DNA from: an uncultured Collinsella sp.
Lineage (GTDB): Bacteria; Actinomycetota; Coriobacteriia; Coriobacteriales; Coriobacteriaceae
Direction: 5' to 3'
DNA length: 64,000 nucleotides
NCBI GenBank assembly: GCA_900540945.1
Contig: UQHQ01000008.1
Location: 14,822-78,821, forward strand
How positions within the stretch are numbered: position 1 is the stretch's first letter; each line of letters opens with the position of its first letter. The notes beneath the pieces are model-generated. The model worked only from the letters and a program-made list of their open reading frames with translations, ran no database searches and was not told the DNA's origin. Made by a program: the position numbers and the translations under genes. Shown here piece after piece: positions 1 through 7,360 of the stretch.

Positions 1-448
1 TGAGTAGCCCATGCGATTCGAGGACGTCCAGTACGGCTCCTGCCGAACGAACGGCGTGAATTGATATCACGCGTCCGGTAAGAGGATGCTGCACGAGCGC
101 ATCGCAGAGCCGGTTAAGTGCCTGTATTTGTAGCGGCTCACTTCCAGCAAAGCGCGCGGAAAAGTCGAGTCCGACTTCGCCGATGTAGCGTTCTTGGGCA
201 GCAACTTCGCAAAGCAGATTGACTTCGACAAAACCGCAGTGGCCATCGGCGAGCCACCAGGGGTGAAGCCCAACGCCGGCGATGATGCCTGGTTGGCGAC
301 AGGCGCGCTCGTTTGCGGCCGAAAAGTCGCGCGGATTGACGCCGCAGCCAAATAGACCCAAGCCTAGTGCTGTCGCCTCATCGGCAACGGCGTCCGGGTG
401 AGCCATTAAATCAAGATGGCAGTGTGCATCAAATAACCGGGGCTCCAT
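1..448 (-). CDS. TatD family metal-dependent hydrolase, C-terminus cut by window edge
   Basis: From ATG 448 the minus strand is open to base 1, giving the first 149 residues. The start has the metal-binding HxH pair of the amidohydrolase fold (H9 and H11 in DAHCHLD), then GVGLHPWW near residue 60 and IGEVGLD near residue 90, both typical of TatD. This family comprises metal-dependent nucleases and hydrolases; the substrate cannot be told here. GGAG lies about 10 bases before the start. The gene begins 14 bases after the tcdA stop and is probably co-transcribed with it. The C-terminal metal ligands lie outside the window. Confidence 0.88.
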   Translation of the reverse strand, partial: MEPRLFDAHCHLDLMAHPDAVADEATALGLGLFGCGVNPRDFSAANERACRQPGIIAGVGLHPWWLADGHCGFVEVNLLCEVAAQERYIGEVGLDFSARFAGSEPLQIQALNRLCDALVQHPLTGRVISIHAVRSAGAVLDVLESHGLL

Positions 449-462
449 CTCGGTGCGCTCCG

Positions 463-1260
463 CTAGTCCAGACGTTGGCCATCGGAGCGTACGCGCTCAG
501 TGCCGCGGCCGCTGATCTGGCGGATAACCTCGCCGGCAATCATCTGGCCCATGATGGGCGGCATAAAGCTGGCGGTTCCCAGCTCGGTGCGCTCGTGGAT
601 GTTGGAAGGGTCGCGAGGCTGTGTCTTAACCGATTCCTCGCAGCTAAACAGTACATGCAGGCTCTTGATTCCGCGCTTCTTGCATTCTTTGCGCATAATG
701 CGGCTCATGGGGTCACGTACCGTATCGAAAATGTCGGCAAAGCGGAGGCACTCGGGATGGAGCTTGTTGGCCCCGCCCATGGAGCTAACCAAACGAATGT
801 CGTGGTCCTGAGCATATTTGGCAATGGTGAGCTTGGCCGAGATGGTGTCGATGGCGTCGACGACGTAGTCGAGCTTGCCGTCCGTCTGCTCCAAAACGCT
901 CGCGAAGAAATCATCGATGTTGTCGCTCAGCAAGTATTCAGTTCGCTTGATGACGGCAGCGGCGGGATTGATGTCGTGGATCATGGCTTCCATCACGTCA
1001 ACCTTGCGCTTTCCGATGGTGCTGTGAAAGGCGATGGCCTGACGGTTGATATTGCTGGGCGCGATGACGTCCTTGTCCAGAATGACGAAATGACCGATGC
1101 CGCCGCGGGCGAGTGCCTCGCAGCAATTGGAGCCCACACCTCCGCAGCCGAGCACCAGCACCGTAGCATCGGCGAGCTTATCGAGTGCCTCGCGGCCCAT
1201 GATGATCTCGAGCTTGGTGTCGCGTGTCTCGTTGGGAATTGCGGCTGTGGTTTCGGGCAT
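463..1260 (-). CDS. tcdA: tRNA threonylcarbamoyladenosine dehydratase (ThiF/MoeB/E1-like)
   Basis: 265 residues. The N-terminal Rossmann motif GCGGVGSN is followed by the adenylation residues N and R in INRQAIAF and by DAIDTISAK. The long form with KKRGIKSLHVLFSCEE and MGQMIAGEVI is typical of TcdA/CsdL rather than ThiF or MoeB. The known reaction is ATP-dependent cyclisation of t6A37 in tRNA to ct6A. GGAGG abuts an upstream ATG at 1266, so ATG 1260, six bases further on, is the better start. A -10-like TATAAT lies on the minus strand at 1305-1310. The tatD-like gene follows in the same direction. Confidence 0.88.
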   Translation of the reverse strand: MPETTAAIPNETRDTKLEIIMGREALDKLADATVLVLGCGGVGSNCCEALARGGIGHFVILDKDVIAPSNINRQAIAFHSTIGKRKVDVMEAMIHDINPAAAVIKRTEYLLSDNIDDFFASVLEQTDGKLDYVVDAIDTISAKLTIAKYAQDHDIRLVSSMGGANKLHPECLRFADIFDTVRDPMSRIMRKECKKRGIKSLHVLFSCEESVKTQPRDPSNIHERTELGTASFMPPIMGQMIAGEVIRQISGRGTERVRSDGQRLD

Positions 1261-1346
1261 AGACATCCTCCGATGGGGAAGCGGGTCGTGTTTTAGCTAT
1301 CGCCATTATAGGTATTATCGCGATTCCATTTGAGCCCTTGGGCTTG

Positions 1347-1375
1347 TTGAAATGGGATCGGGATTCGCATAAGAT
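1347..1375 (+). promoter_or_regulatory. Sigma-A-type promoter facing the small membrane peptide gene
   Basis: TTGAAA (1347-1352), a 17-base spacer and TAAGAT (1370-1375) fit a vegetative promoter. There is no ORF downstream on the plus strand. The transcript would run toward the 3' end of the small ORF on the opposite strand. Confidence 0.5.
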
Positions 1376-1381
1376 TGAAGC

Positions 1382-1475
1382 AGATGGCACCCGTTGCAGC
1401 GGGTTAGCCAACTCCAAAACACGTTTGTAGCGTGAGAAGTGGCCGTCTTCGCATTACGCGGGGGCGGCTATTTCA
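1382..1475 (+). ncRNA. Candidate short antisense RNA ending at a GC hairpin
   Basis: The promoter at 1347-1375 would start a transcript near 1382. About 60 bases on lies a hairpin (GCCGTCTTCGC at 1442-1452, GCGGGGGCGGC at 1458-1468) that pairs fully only as plus-strand RNA, through G-U pairs. A weak T-rich stretch follows. The RNA would overlap the last codons and 3' region of the 28-residue ORF, as antitoxin RNAs of type I toxin systems do. This is inferred from sequence only. Confidence 0.3.
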
Positions 1476-1554
1476 TTCGACCTCCAATGTGGATGCCGAG
1501 CTCCACGGCCGCGATTACAAGCAATAACAACGTCAGGACATCGCCAATACTCAT
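1468..1554 (-). CDS. 28-residue hydrophobic peptide, possible type I toxin
   Basis: A minus-strand ORF from ATG 1554 encodes MSIGDVLTLLLLVIAAVELG followed by IHIGGRMK: one membrane-spanning helix with a short basic tail. AAGGAG lies 7 bases before the ATG. Size and shape match small holin-like or type I toxin peptides, but I do not recognise a named family. A -10-like TACAAT (minus, 1606-1611) is upstream and a possible antisense RNA lies opposite. It could also be an uncharacterised small membrane protein. Confidence 0.5.
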   Translation of the reverse strand: MSIGDVLTLLLLVIAAVELGIHIGGRMK

Positions 1555-1656
1555 AGTCCATCTCCTTCTCGGGTAGAGGGAGCTGGCCCATCTGCTTCAA
1601 CTTCCATTGTAGCTAAATACGAACGAATGTTCTATAGATGTTCCTGTATTAGATAG

Positions 1657-1686
1657 TTAGACAAACATCTAAATATCGAGTATAGT
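1657..1686 (+). promoter_or_regulatory. Promoter and likely ArsR-family operator
   Basis: TTAGAC (1657-1662), an 18-base spacer and TATAGT (1681-1686) form a promoter. The dyad TTAGA (1657-1661) / TCTAA (1668-1672) overlaps the -35 element, where an autorepressor would act. The downstream gene encodes an ArsR-family regulator. Confidence 0.55.
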
Positions 1687-1720
1687 GTGCGCGTCATGAG
1701 AGATGATGAGAGGAGGTCTT

Positions 1721-1999
1721 ATGCCGGGAGAGGGTTTTAAGGCGCTGGCCGATCCTACGCGACGGCGCATTTTGGAACTACTGCGCGAGGGCAATTGCAC
1801 GGCCGGGGAGCTTGCTGAGCATTTCGATATCAGCAAGCCGTCATTGAGCCATCATTTGGCGACGCTCAAAAACGCCGGGTTGGTGACCGACGAACGTCAT
1901 GGCCAAAACATCGTATACAGCTTAAACACCACTATCATGCAGGACTTGATCGGTTGGTTTATGGGCTTTACAGACACGGAAGGTGATAAGGATGAATAA
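1721..1999 (+). CDS. ArsR-family winged-helix repressor, SdpR-like
   Basis: 92 residues. It has the compact ArsR fold: FKALADPTRRRILELL at the start, then the recognition helix ISKPSLSHHLATLKNAGLV and a wing ending in IVYSLN. No metal-binding Cys cluster is present, which fits SdpR-type autorepressors rather than metal sensors. ATG 1721 is chosen because AGGAGG at 1711-1716 lies five bases before it; the ATG at 1703 is upstream of that site. The stop overlaps the next gene by 8 bases. A dyad over the promoter suggests autoregulation. Confidence 0.85.
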   Translation: MPGEGFKALADPTRRRILELLREGNCTAGELAEHFDISKPSLSHHLATLKNAGLVTDERHGQNIVYSLNTTIMQDLIGWFMGFTDTEGDKDE

Positions 2000-2696
2000 C
2001 GAAAACAAGGGCATTCACCCCACGGGGGTATCGTCGCGCGTGTGGATTGCGCTGGTCGTTCTGTGCGTCGCCAATGTCGTAGCGCACCTCATGGTGATGC
2101 CGAGCTTGCCTGCACAGATTCCCACGCACTGGGGCGCGAACGGCGCCGTCGATGGTTGGGGTCCTAGCTGGATGACCTCCGCGCTCGGCGTGCTGCCTCT
2201 GGCGCTTCTCGCAATGTTCTGCGTGGTGCCGCGCATCGATCCCAAAGGTGAGGCATATCGAACCTCGGGCAAGTTCTATCAGGGCTTTGTAATCGCCTTC
2301 ACCTTGTTCATGTGCGCCATAAGCTGGCTGGGAGAGCTTACGGTCTGGGGCGTGGTGCCGGCGGTCGGTTCGGTTAACGTGTTGATTTCCGGTGTTGTCG
2401 GTTTGCTGTTCATCGGCGTAGGCAACTACTTGCCGCGTGTGAAGCAGAACTATACGCTCGGTATCAAGACACCTTGGGCGCTTGCCGATCCCGAGAACTG
2501 GCGCCGTACGCAGCGTTTTGGCGGCGCCTGCTTTATGGTGCTGGGTATTGGCCTGATTGTGATGGGCGTGGCAGGCAGCGTGCTTTCGAGTGAAGTCGTC
2601 GCCGCGGTGATTGCGGTTCTGGCGTTTGGTTCGGTTGGAGCCGTCTACGTCTACTCGTATCTGTTGTGGCGCAAATCGCAGCGAGCCGTTCGTTAA
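1992..2696 (+). CDS. SdpI/DUF1648 family membrane protein
   Basis: 234 residues. An N-terminal DUF1648 segment (membrane helix, then LPAQIPTHWGANGAVDGWG) is followed by a SdpI-like part with further membrane helices and the motif NYTLGIKTPWALADPENWRRT. In Bacillus subtilis SdpI gives immunity to the SdpC toxin and sequesters SdpR at the membrane. The pairing here with an ArsR gene overlapping by 8 bases copies that arrangement. No toxin gene like sdpC is nearby, so a role in envelope signalling is equally possible. Confidence 0.82.
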   Translation: MNNENKGIHPTGVSSRVWIALVVLCVANVVAHLMVMPSLPAQIPTHWGANGAVDGWGPSWMTSALGVLPLALLAMFCVVPRIDPKGEAYRTSGKFYQGFVIAFTLFMCAISWLGELTVWGVVPAVGSVNVLISGVVGLLFIGVGNYLPRVKQNYTLGIKTPWALADPENWRRTQRFGGACFMVLGIGLIVMGVAGSVLSSEVVAAVIAVLAFGSVGAVYVYSYLLWRKSQRAVR

Positions 2697-2769
2697 GGTT
2701 GCGGAAAACTAGCGTACGCAGTTCATAGTATGTTCCGGGGGATTTTTCCCGGGTAGTATTAGGGGGTGT

Positions 2770-2789
2770 GGGCAACCATGCCCCTTTTT
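2770..2789 (+). terminator. Probable terminator after the sdpI-like gene
   Basis: GGGCA (2770-2774) and TGCCC (2779-2783) with loop ACCA, followed by CTTTTT. The stem is short, so efficiency is uncertain. Confidence 0.45.
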
Positions 2790-2880
2790 CGTTACGTTTC
2801 AGAGCCGATTTCCTTATTTCGTTTCCACTAAAGCGAAACAAGAATAGGGAAACAGCAGGTAGAAAGGATAAAACAAGCAA

Positions 2881-4560
2881 ATGGCAGAGTTTATCTACCA
2901 GATGTATCAGGCTCGCAAGGCCCATGGCGACAAGGTAATCCTTGACGACGTGACCCTGAGTTTCTACCCCGGTGCCAAGATCGGCGTCGTGGGCCCCAAC
3001 GGTATGGGCAAGTCGACCCTGCTCAAGATCATGGCCGGCATCGAGGAGGTCTCCAACGGCGATGCCAAGCTCACCCCCGGCTACACCGTGGGCATCCTGC
3101 AGCAGGAGCCGCCGCTCGACGACGACAAGACCGTCATCGAGAACGTGCGCATGGCGTTTGGCGATATGATCGCCAAGGTCGATCGCTTCAATAAGATCGG
3201 CGAGGAGATGTGCGACCCGGACTGCGACATGGACGCCCTCATGGCCGAGATGGGCAAGCTCCAGGATGAGATCGACGCCGCTGACGGCTGGGATATTGAT
3301 TCAAAGCTCGGCCAGGCCATGGACGCCCTGCAGTTGCCCGATTCCGACATGCCGGTCAACGTGCTTTCCGGCGGCGAGCGCCGTCGCGTGGCCCTGTGCA
3401 AGCTGCTGCTCGAGGCTCCCGACCTGCTGCTGCTCGACGAGCCCACGAACCACCTGGACGCCGAGTCGATCCTGTGGCTCGAGCATTTCCTGCACAACTA
3501 CCAGGGCGCCGTTCTGGCCGTTACGCACGATCGCTACTTCCTGGATAACGTTGCCGAGTGGATCTGCGAGGTCGACCGCGGTCACCTCTATCCCTACAAG
3601 GGCAACTACTCCACGTATCTGGAGACCAAGGCCGCCCGTATCGAGGCGCAGGGTAACCGTGATGCCAAGCTCGCCAAGCGCATGGAGGCCGAACTCGAGT
3701 GGGTACGCAGTTCGCCCAAGGCTCGCCAGGCCAAGAACAAGGCCCGTCTGGCTCGCTACGAGGAGATGGAGGCCGAGGCCCGCGCAAGCCAGAAGCTCGA
3801 CTGGACCGACATCCGCATCCCTGTGGGCCCGCGTCTGGGCAATAAGGTGCTCGAGGCCCATCACCTGCACAAGGAGTTCGACGGTCGCGTGCTCATCGAT
3901 GACCTTTCGTTCACCCTGCCGCGCAACGGCATCGTGGGCGTCATCGGCCCCAATGGTGTCGGTAAGACCACACTCTTCAAGACCATTGTGGGCCTGGAGC
4001 CGCTGACTTCGGGCGAGCTCGAGGTGGGCGAGACCGTCAAGATCTCCTATGTCGATCAGAACCGTTCCGGCATCGACCCCGACAAGAACCTGTGGGAGGT
4101 CGTCTCGGATGGCCTGGACCACATGATGGTGGGCGAGACCGAGGTCCCCAGCCGCGCGTACGTGGCGAGCTTTGGCTTTAAGGGCCAAGACCAGCAGAAG
4201 CGCGCTGGCGTACTCTCCGGTGGCGAGCGCAACCGTCTGAACCTGGCGCTCACGCTCAAGCAGGGCGGCAACCTGCTGCTCCTCGACGAGCCCACGAACG
4301 ACCTCGACGTCGAGACGCTGTCCTCGCTCGAAGCGGCGCTGCTCGAGTTCCCGGGCTGCTCGGTGGTCATTAGCCACGACCGTATGTTCCTGGACCGCGT
4401 CGCCACGCACATTCTGGCGTGGGAGGGCACCGACGAGAATCCGGGCAACTGGTATTGGTTCGAGGGCAACTTCGAGGCCTATCAGGCCAACCGCATCGAG
4501 CGCCTGGGCGAGGACGCAGCCCAGCCGCACCGTATCCACCGCAAGCTGACGCGCGACTAA
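2881..4560 (+). CDS. ettA: Energy-dependent translational throttle protein, ABC-F ATPase
   Basis: 559 residues, close to the usual EttA length. There are two ABC domains with no membrane part: Walker A GPNGMGKST near residue 39 and GPNGVGKTT near 356, with LSGGE signatures near 161 and 444. Between them is the charged ABC-F linker (residues about 240-300) that contacts the ribosome. The start MAEFIYQMYQARKAHGDK is typical of EttA. The known role is gating entry of ribosomes into elongation according to ATP/ADP. AGAAAGG precedes the start. A structured repeat element follows the stop. Confidence 0.93.
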   Translation: MAEFIYQMYQARKAHGDKVILDDVTLSFYPGAKIGVVGPNGMGKSTLLKIMAGIEEVSNGDAKLTPGYTVGILQQEPPLDDDKTVIENVRMAFGDMIAKVDRFNKIGEEMCDPDCDMDALMAEMGKLQDEIDAADGWDIDSKLGQAMDALQLPDSDMPVNVLSGGERRRVALCKLLLEAPDLLLLDEPTNHLDAESILWLEHFLHNYQGAVLAVTHDRYFLDNVAEWICEVDRGHLYPYKGNYSTYLETKAARIEAQGNRDAKLAKRMEAELEWVRSSPKARQAKNKARLARYEEMEAEARASQKLDWTDIRIPVGPRLGNKVLEAHHLHKEFDGRVLIDDLSFTLPRNGIVGVIGPNGVGKTTLFKTIVGLEPLTSGELEVGETVKISYVDQNRSGIDPDKNLWEVVSDGLDHMMVGETEVPSRAYVASFGFKGQDQQKRAGVLSGGERNRLNLALTLKQGGNLLLLDEPTNDLDVETLSSLEAALLEFPGCSVVISHDRMFLDRVATHILAWEGTDENPGNWYWFEGNFEAYQANRIERLGEDAAQPHRIHRKLTRD

Positions 4561-4563
4561 TTT

Positions 4564-4704
4564 GTTACGCGGTTTTACCAAACCGCGTAACTGCTCGACG
4601 CTGCGCGGGCCGCAAGCACCCCATCTTGCCGTTCAAACCGTCGCTCGCGTACCGAAGTACGCATCGCTCCTCTTTCACGGCAACCTGGGGCACTTGCGGC
4701 CCGC
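4564..4704 (+). repeat. Structured intergenic repeat, family A copy 1
   Basis: A perfect 12-bp palindrome (arms 4564-4575 and 4580-4591) sits just after the ettA stop. The tail CGACGCTGCGCG leads into nested stems: GCGGGCCGCAAG (4605-4616) with CTTGCGGCCCGC (4693-4704), CCCCA with TGGGG, TTGCCG (4626-4631) with CGGCAA (4678-4683), and GCGTAC with GTACGC at the centre. Related copies lie at 35948-36046 (inverted) and 63808-63960. Confidence 0.75.
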
Positions 4705-4744
4705 TCGCTGTTGGTCACGAAACATCGATGAATGCTAATAAAAG

Positions 4745-4774
4745 CGGCTCAAATCCTGATTTGGATTTGAGCCG
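4745..4774 (-). terminator. Terminator of the 4782-6074 gene
   Basis: CGGCTCAAATCC (4745-4756) and GGATTTGAGCCG (4763-4774) form a 12-bp stem with a 6-base loop. On the minus strand it is followed by CTTTTATT. It lies 8 bases beyond the stop of the minus-strand gene. Confidence 0.8.
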
Positions 4775-4781
4775 TTTGTCG

Positions 4782-6074
4782 TTACTGCTCGGGCTCTTCG
4801 ACTTTGTCGATGGTCCAGGCGGCTCCGAGGCCGCCGGTGGTGTTGCGGCGGATGCGCACGGTGACTTCGTGGCGCTCGCCGGCCTGCGTGTAGCGCAGGG
4901 GGAAGCTTGCGCGGTTTCGCGCGGCCTCGATGGTACCGCGCTCGCGGGCGATCCAGTAGTACTCGCCGACGATGCCGAGCGTGTCGGCGCCGTAGGGGAG
5001 ATAGGTCGACAGCTGGTGCAGAAGCGGGCCGGGGCAGAAGACCTCGGTTGCGAAATCGATGGGGAAGTCCTCGGGGATGGTCGGTGCTGTGGGCGCGGGG
5101 GTTGGGGCCGCTACGGGTACCGAAGCCGGTGCCGGTGCGGGAATTTGGTCGCAAGCAGCGACGGGCACGGACTCGATGACGGGTGCGGGCTCTGGCGTCG
5201 CTTCCGGCTTGATCGCGGAATCTGCGGGCTCCACGGTGACGGGCGCGTCTGCAACTGCAGCTTCAACCTCAACCTGCGTCGCGCTCTCGTTCTCGACGCT
5301 CGACTTTGCCTCAACCGGCGTGGAGGCCATGGTGGTGATGCCGGCGTTTGCGTTCTCGGGGTCATAGACGACCGTGAGCGAGATGGCGGGCTGCGGCGTC
5401 TCGGGCTCCGGCGCCGACTCGGTAGCGTCTTGATCGTCGGGCTGATTGTCCTCGGCCTCGTCGCCAAAAACATCGTTGTTTTGGAACACAGACGTCTCGG
5501 ATTGGTTAGCGGCTTCTTCGGTTGTCGACTTGGGAGCCTCGTTGAGCTCAGCAGTGGCTTCCTGCTCGGATATGACCTCGGGCTCAGTCGTGGCGGCGAT
5601 TTCGGTTTCGGCTTCTGCTGTTACCTCAATAGCGACTTCGATCTCGGGCTCGGGCTCTGGCACGGCTTCAACCATGGCTTCGGGCTCGGGACGCTTAACG
5701 TGCTTGGGGCGCACAGCCTTGAGGTCCTTCTCACCGCGCTTTTTCTTTTTGTAGGACTGCTTGGCTCCCTTGGCTGCCTTGGGCTTGTCCTCGCCCTTGG
5801 CAAGGGCGGCATCCCAGGCCTCGTTGGCGATGACCGTGGCATACAGGCGGCCGCCCTTAAAGACGGTCAGCTTAATACAGTCATCAAGCTCCTCGAGCAG
5901 CTCGCGCGTGGACTCAAAGCCCAGGTCATAAGCGGCCATGTCACCATCGGCGAGCGCCTCCTCGACCTGCGTCATAAACGTTTGCTTGCCGCACCCAATC
6001 GCGTCGCGCAGCAGGCGATACAGATAGATGTGGTTGCCCAACGATAGCGTGGGCGTAACTATTGTCTTGCTCAT
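4782..6074 (-). CDS. Acidic low-complexity protein with two conserved-looking end domains, unknown function
   Basis: 430 residues and no family recognised. Residues 1-95 look globular (GNHIYLYRLLRDAIGCGKQ ... ESTRELLEELDDCIKLTVF). A Lys-rich stretch follows (KQSYKKKKRGEKDLK), then about 210 residues rich in Glu, Pro, Ala and Thr with many PEP and PAP runs. A final folded-looking domain of about 95 residues has FCPGPLLHQLSTYLPYG and RRNTTGGLGAAW. There is no signal peptide or membrane helix, so it is probably cytoplasmic with a flexible linker. ATG 6074 follows GAGGAG; the frame is open further upstream without a better site. It stands alone. Confidence 0.75.
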   Translation of the reverse strand: MSKTIVTPTLSLGNHIYLYRLLRDAIGCGKQTFMTQVEEALADGDMAAYDLGFESTRELLEELDDCIKLTVFKGGRLYATVIANEAWDAALAKGEDKPKAAKGAKQSYKKKKRGEKDLKAVRPKHVKRPEPEAMVEAVPEPEPEIEVAIEVTAEAETEIAATTEPEVISEQEATAELNEAPKSTTEEAANQSETSVFQNNDVFGDEAEDNQPDDQDATESAPEPETPQPAISLTVVYDPENANAGITTMASTPVEAKSSVENESATQVEVEAAVADAPVTVEPADSAIKPEATPEPAPVIESVPVAACDQIPAPAPASVPVAAPTPAPTAPTIPEDFPIDFATEVFCPGPLLHQLSTYLPYGADTLGIVGEYYWIARERGTIEAARNRASFPLRYTQAGERHEVTVRIRRNTTGGLGAAWTIDKVEEPEQ

Positions 6075-6145
6075 GGCAAATCTCCTCTTTACACACCAAA
6101 GCATCTTACCATCGCACGGGACGTGCCACCTCGGCGCCCAAGGCA

Positions 6146-6178
6146 AACGGGCGCGACCGTTGCCGGTTCGCGCCCGTT
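6146..6178 (-). terminator. Hairpin terminator downstream of the 6213-7157 gene
   Basis: AACGGGCGCGA (6146-6156) and TCGCGCCCGTT (6168-6178) form a perfect 11-bp stem. On the minus strand it is followed by TGCCTTGG, so the T tract is weak. Confidence 0.5.
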
Positions 6179-6212
6179 ATACAGGTCGGTTCTCTATGAG
6201 AGGCAAACGTGC

Positions 6213-7157
6213 TTAGTTGCCCGATGCCGTGCCTTGGCTCGAGCTGTCAGATGCCGTGCCGGACGCGGTTCCGCTCGAACTGTTGGTGTTGCTGTTGTCG
6301 GTAGATCCCGTACTCGATGTATTGCCGCCCGTCTGGTCGCCCGTGCTCGGCTGAGAGCCGTCAGTCGTTTGGCTTGAGTCGGTCGTGCCGGATTGCGTGC
6401 CGCTGTTGTTCGCAGAGGAATCGACGCCCTGCGATTGATCGGGGGTGTTCGAGGACGAGTCGGTGGATGCGGGGGTGCCTTGCGGGTCGTCCTGCTGGCT
6501 TTGCGATTGACCGGAGCTATCCGCGTCGTGCTCGGTCGTGCGCGACGAAAGGATTGGCTCGGGACGCTCGCCCAGGCCCTCACCGGCCGTAGTGATAAGG
6601 ATGGCGCCAGCGCAGGCGATGACCGCGACGATGGCGATGGCGATCGAGAAGACGATGACCTTCTTTTGCGTCTGGCTGCGCTCTGCCGCCGCCTTGGCGC
6701 GCAGGCTGTTGGGGGCGACGCGAGCCGTGGTCGCGCGCCCCGCAACCTGGCGCATCTCCTGCGTAGTCGCGGCGCCGCCCAGGTGCTCCTCGGCATTAAG
6801 CTCAACGGGCTCATAGACGCCGGCGGGGTAGTCGACGGCGGTGTGCGTACCTTTGAGGGCTTCGGCACTGGCAGAGATAAAGTGGCGGTAGACCTGCGAG
6901 GACACAACCGTGATGACCGAGCTCACGGCGGCACCAATTACTGAACCGGCGATACCGATCTTGGAAGCAAGCGCGACGCTCGTGGCGGCGGCTGCGGCGC
7001 CGGCGATGATCTGGGGAATGGAAATGTCATCGAACAGGCCCTTTTTGGGCGCGATGGCCATGGTCTGTCCGATGGAATGGTTCTCGTGCACGCCGTTGTT
7101 GAGCGATGCCGGTGTCATGACGCGCGTACGCGGCGCGTCGGTGTACTTGGTTGTCAT
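6213..7157 (-). CDS. Membrane protein with long Ser/Thr/Asn/Gln-rich tail, unknown function
   Basis: 314 residues. The N-terminal part has a hydrophobic Ala/Val/Ile-rich stretch (IPQIIAGAAAAATSVALASK, then IGIAGSVIGAAVSSVITVV), a soluble middle, and one clear membrane helix (VIVFSIAIAIVAVIACAGAI) near residues 170-190. The last ~115 residues are almost only Ser, Thr, Asn, Gln, Gly and Asp, as in wall-spanning stalks. There is no LPxTG motif. ATG 7157 follows GGAGG; the frame extends upstream without a site. A surface-exposed tail is likely but not shown. Confidence 0.75.
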   Translation of the reverse strand: MTTKYTDAPRTRVMTPASLNNGVHENHSIGQTMAIAPKKGLFDDISIPQIIAGAAAAATSVALASKIGIAGSVIGAAVSSVITVVSSQVYRHFISASAEALKGTHTAVDYPAGVYEPVELNAEEHLGGAATTQEMRQVAGRATTARVAPNSLRAKAAAERSQTQKKVIVFSIAIAIVAVIACAGAILITTAGEGLGERPEPILSSRTTEHDADSSGQSQSQQDDPQGTPASTDSSSNTPDQSQGVDSSANNSGTQSGTTDSSQTTDGSQPSTGDQTGGNTSSTGSTDNSNTNSSSGTASGTASDSSSQGTASGN

Positions 7158-7360
7158 ACGGGGTCCTCCCGGCGTAAATCTGCTTCGTTTCGTGTAGCCA
7201 TCAGGGTACCCACCAGATGTGAATCGTACGTGACATTTAACAGATACCATCAACTCATCAATAGCTCACCAAGTTGGTGGGATGCGGTTGCACCCGGCGG
7301 TTGAACTACAATAGGGCTTGCTAATTGTTGTGAATGGCGTCTACGCACGGGAGCATTCTT

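Larger units (their letters stand above)
1375..1600. repeat. 13-bp inverted repeat flanking the small ORF
   Basis: TTGAAGCAGATGG at 1375-1387 recurs exactly, inverted, at 1588-1600. Each copy sits next to a promoter-like -10 (TAAGAT on plus; TACAAT on minus at 1606-1611). Both opposing RNAs would therefore begin in or near the same sequence. A minus-strand RNA reading through both copies could pair its 5' and 3' ends. Confidence 0.6.

Noticed and set aside
4419..6047. A 542-codon plus-strand frame from the end of ettA through the acidic protein gene
   Set aside because: It crosses a terminator and the repeat element and has Gly/Arg/Leu-rich shadow composition.
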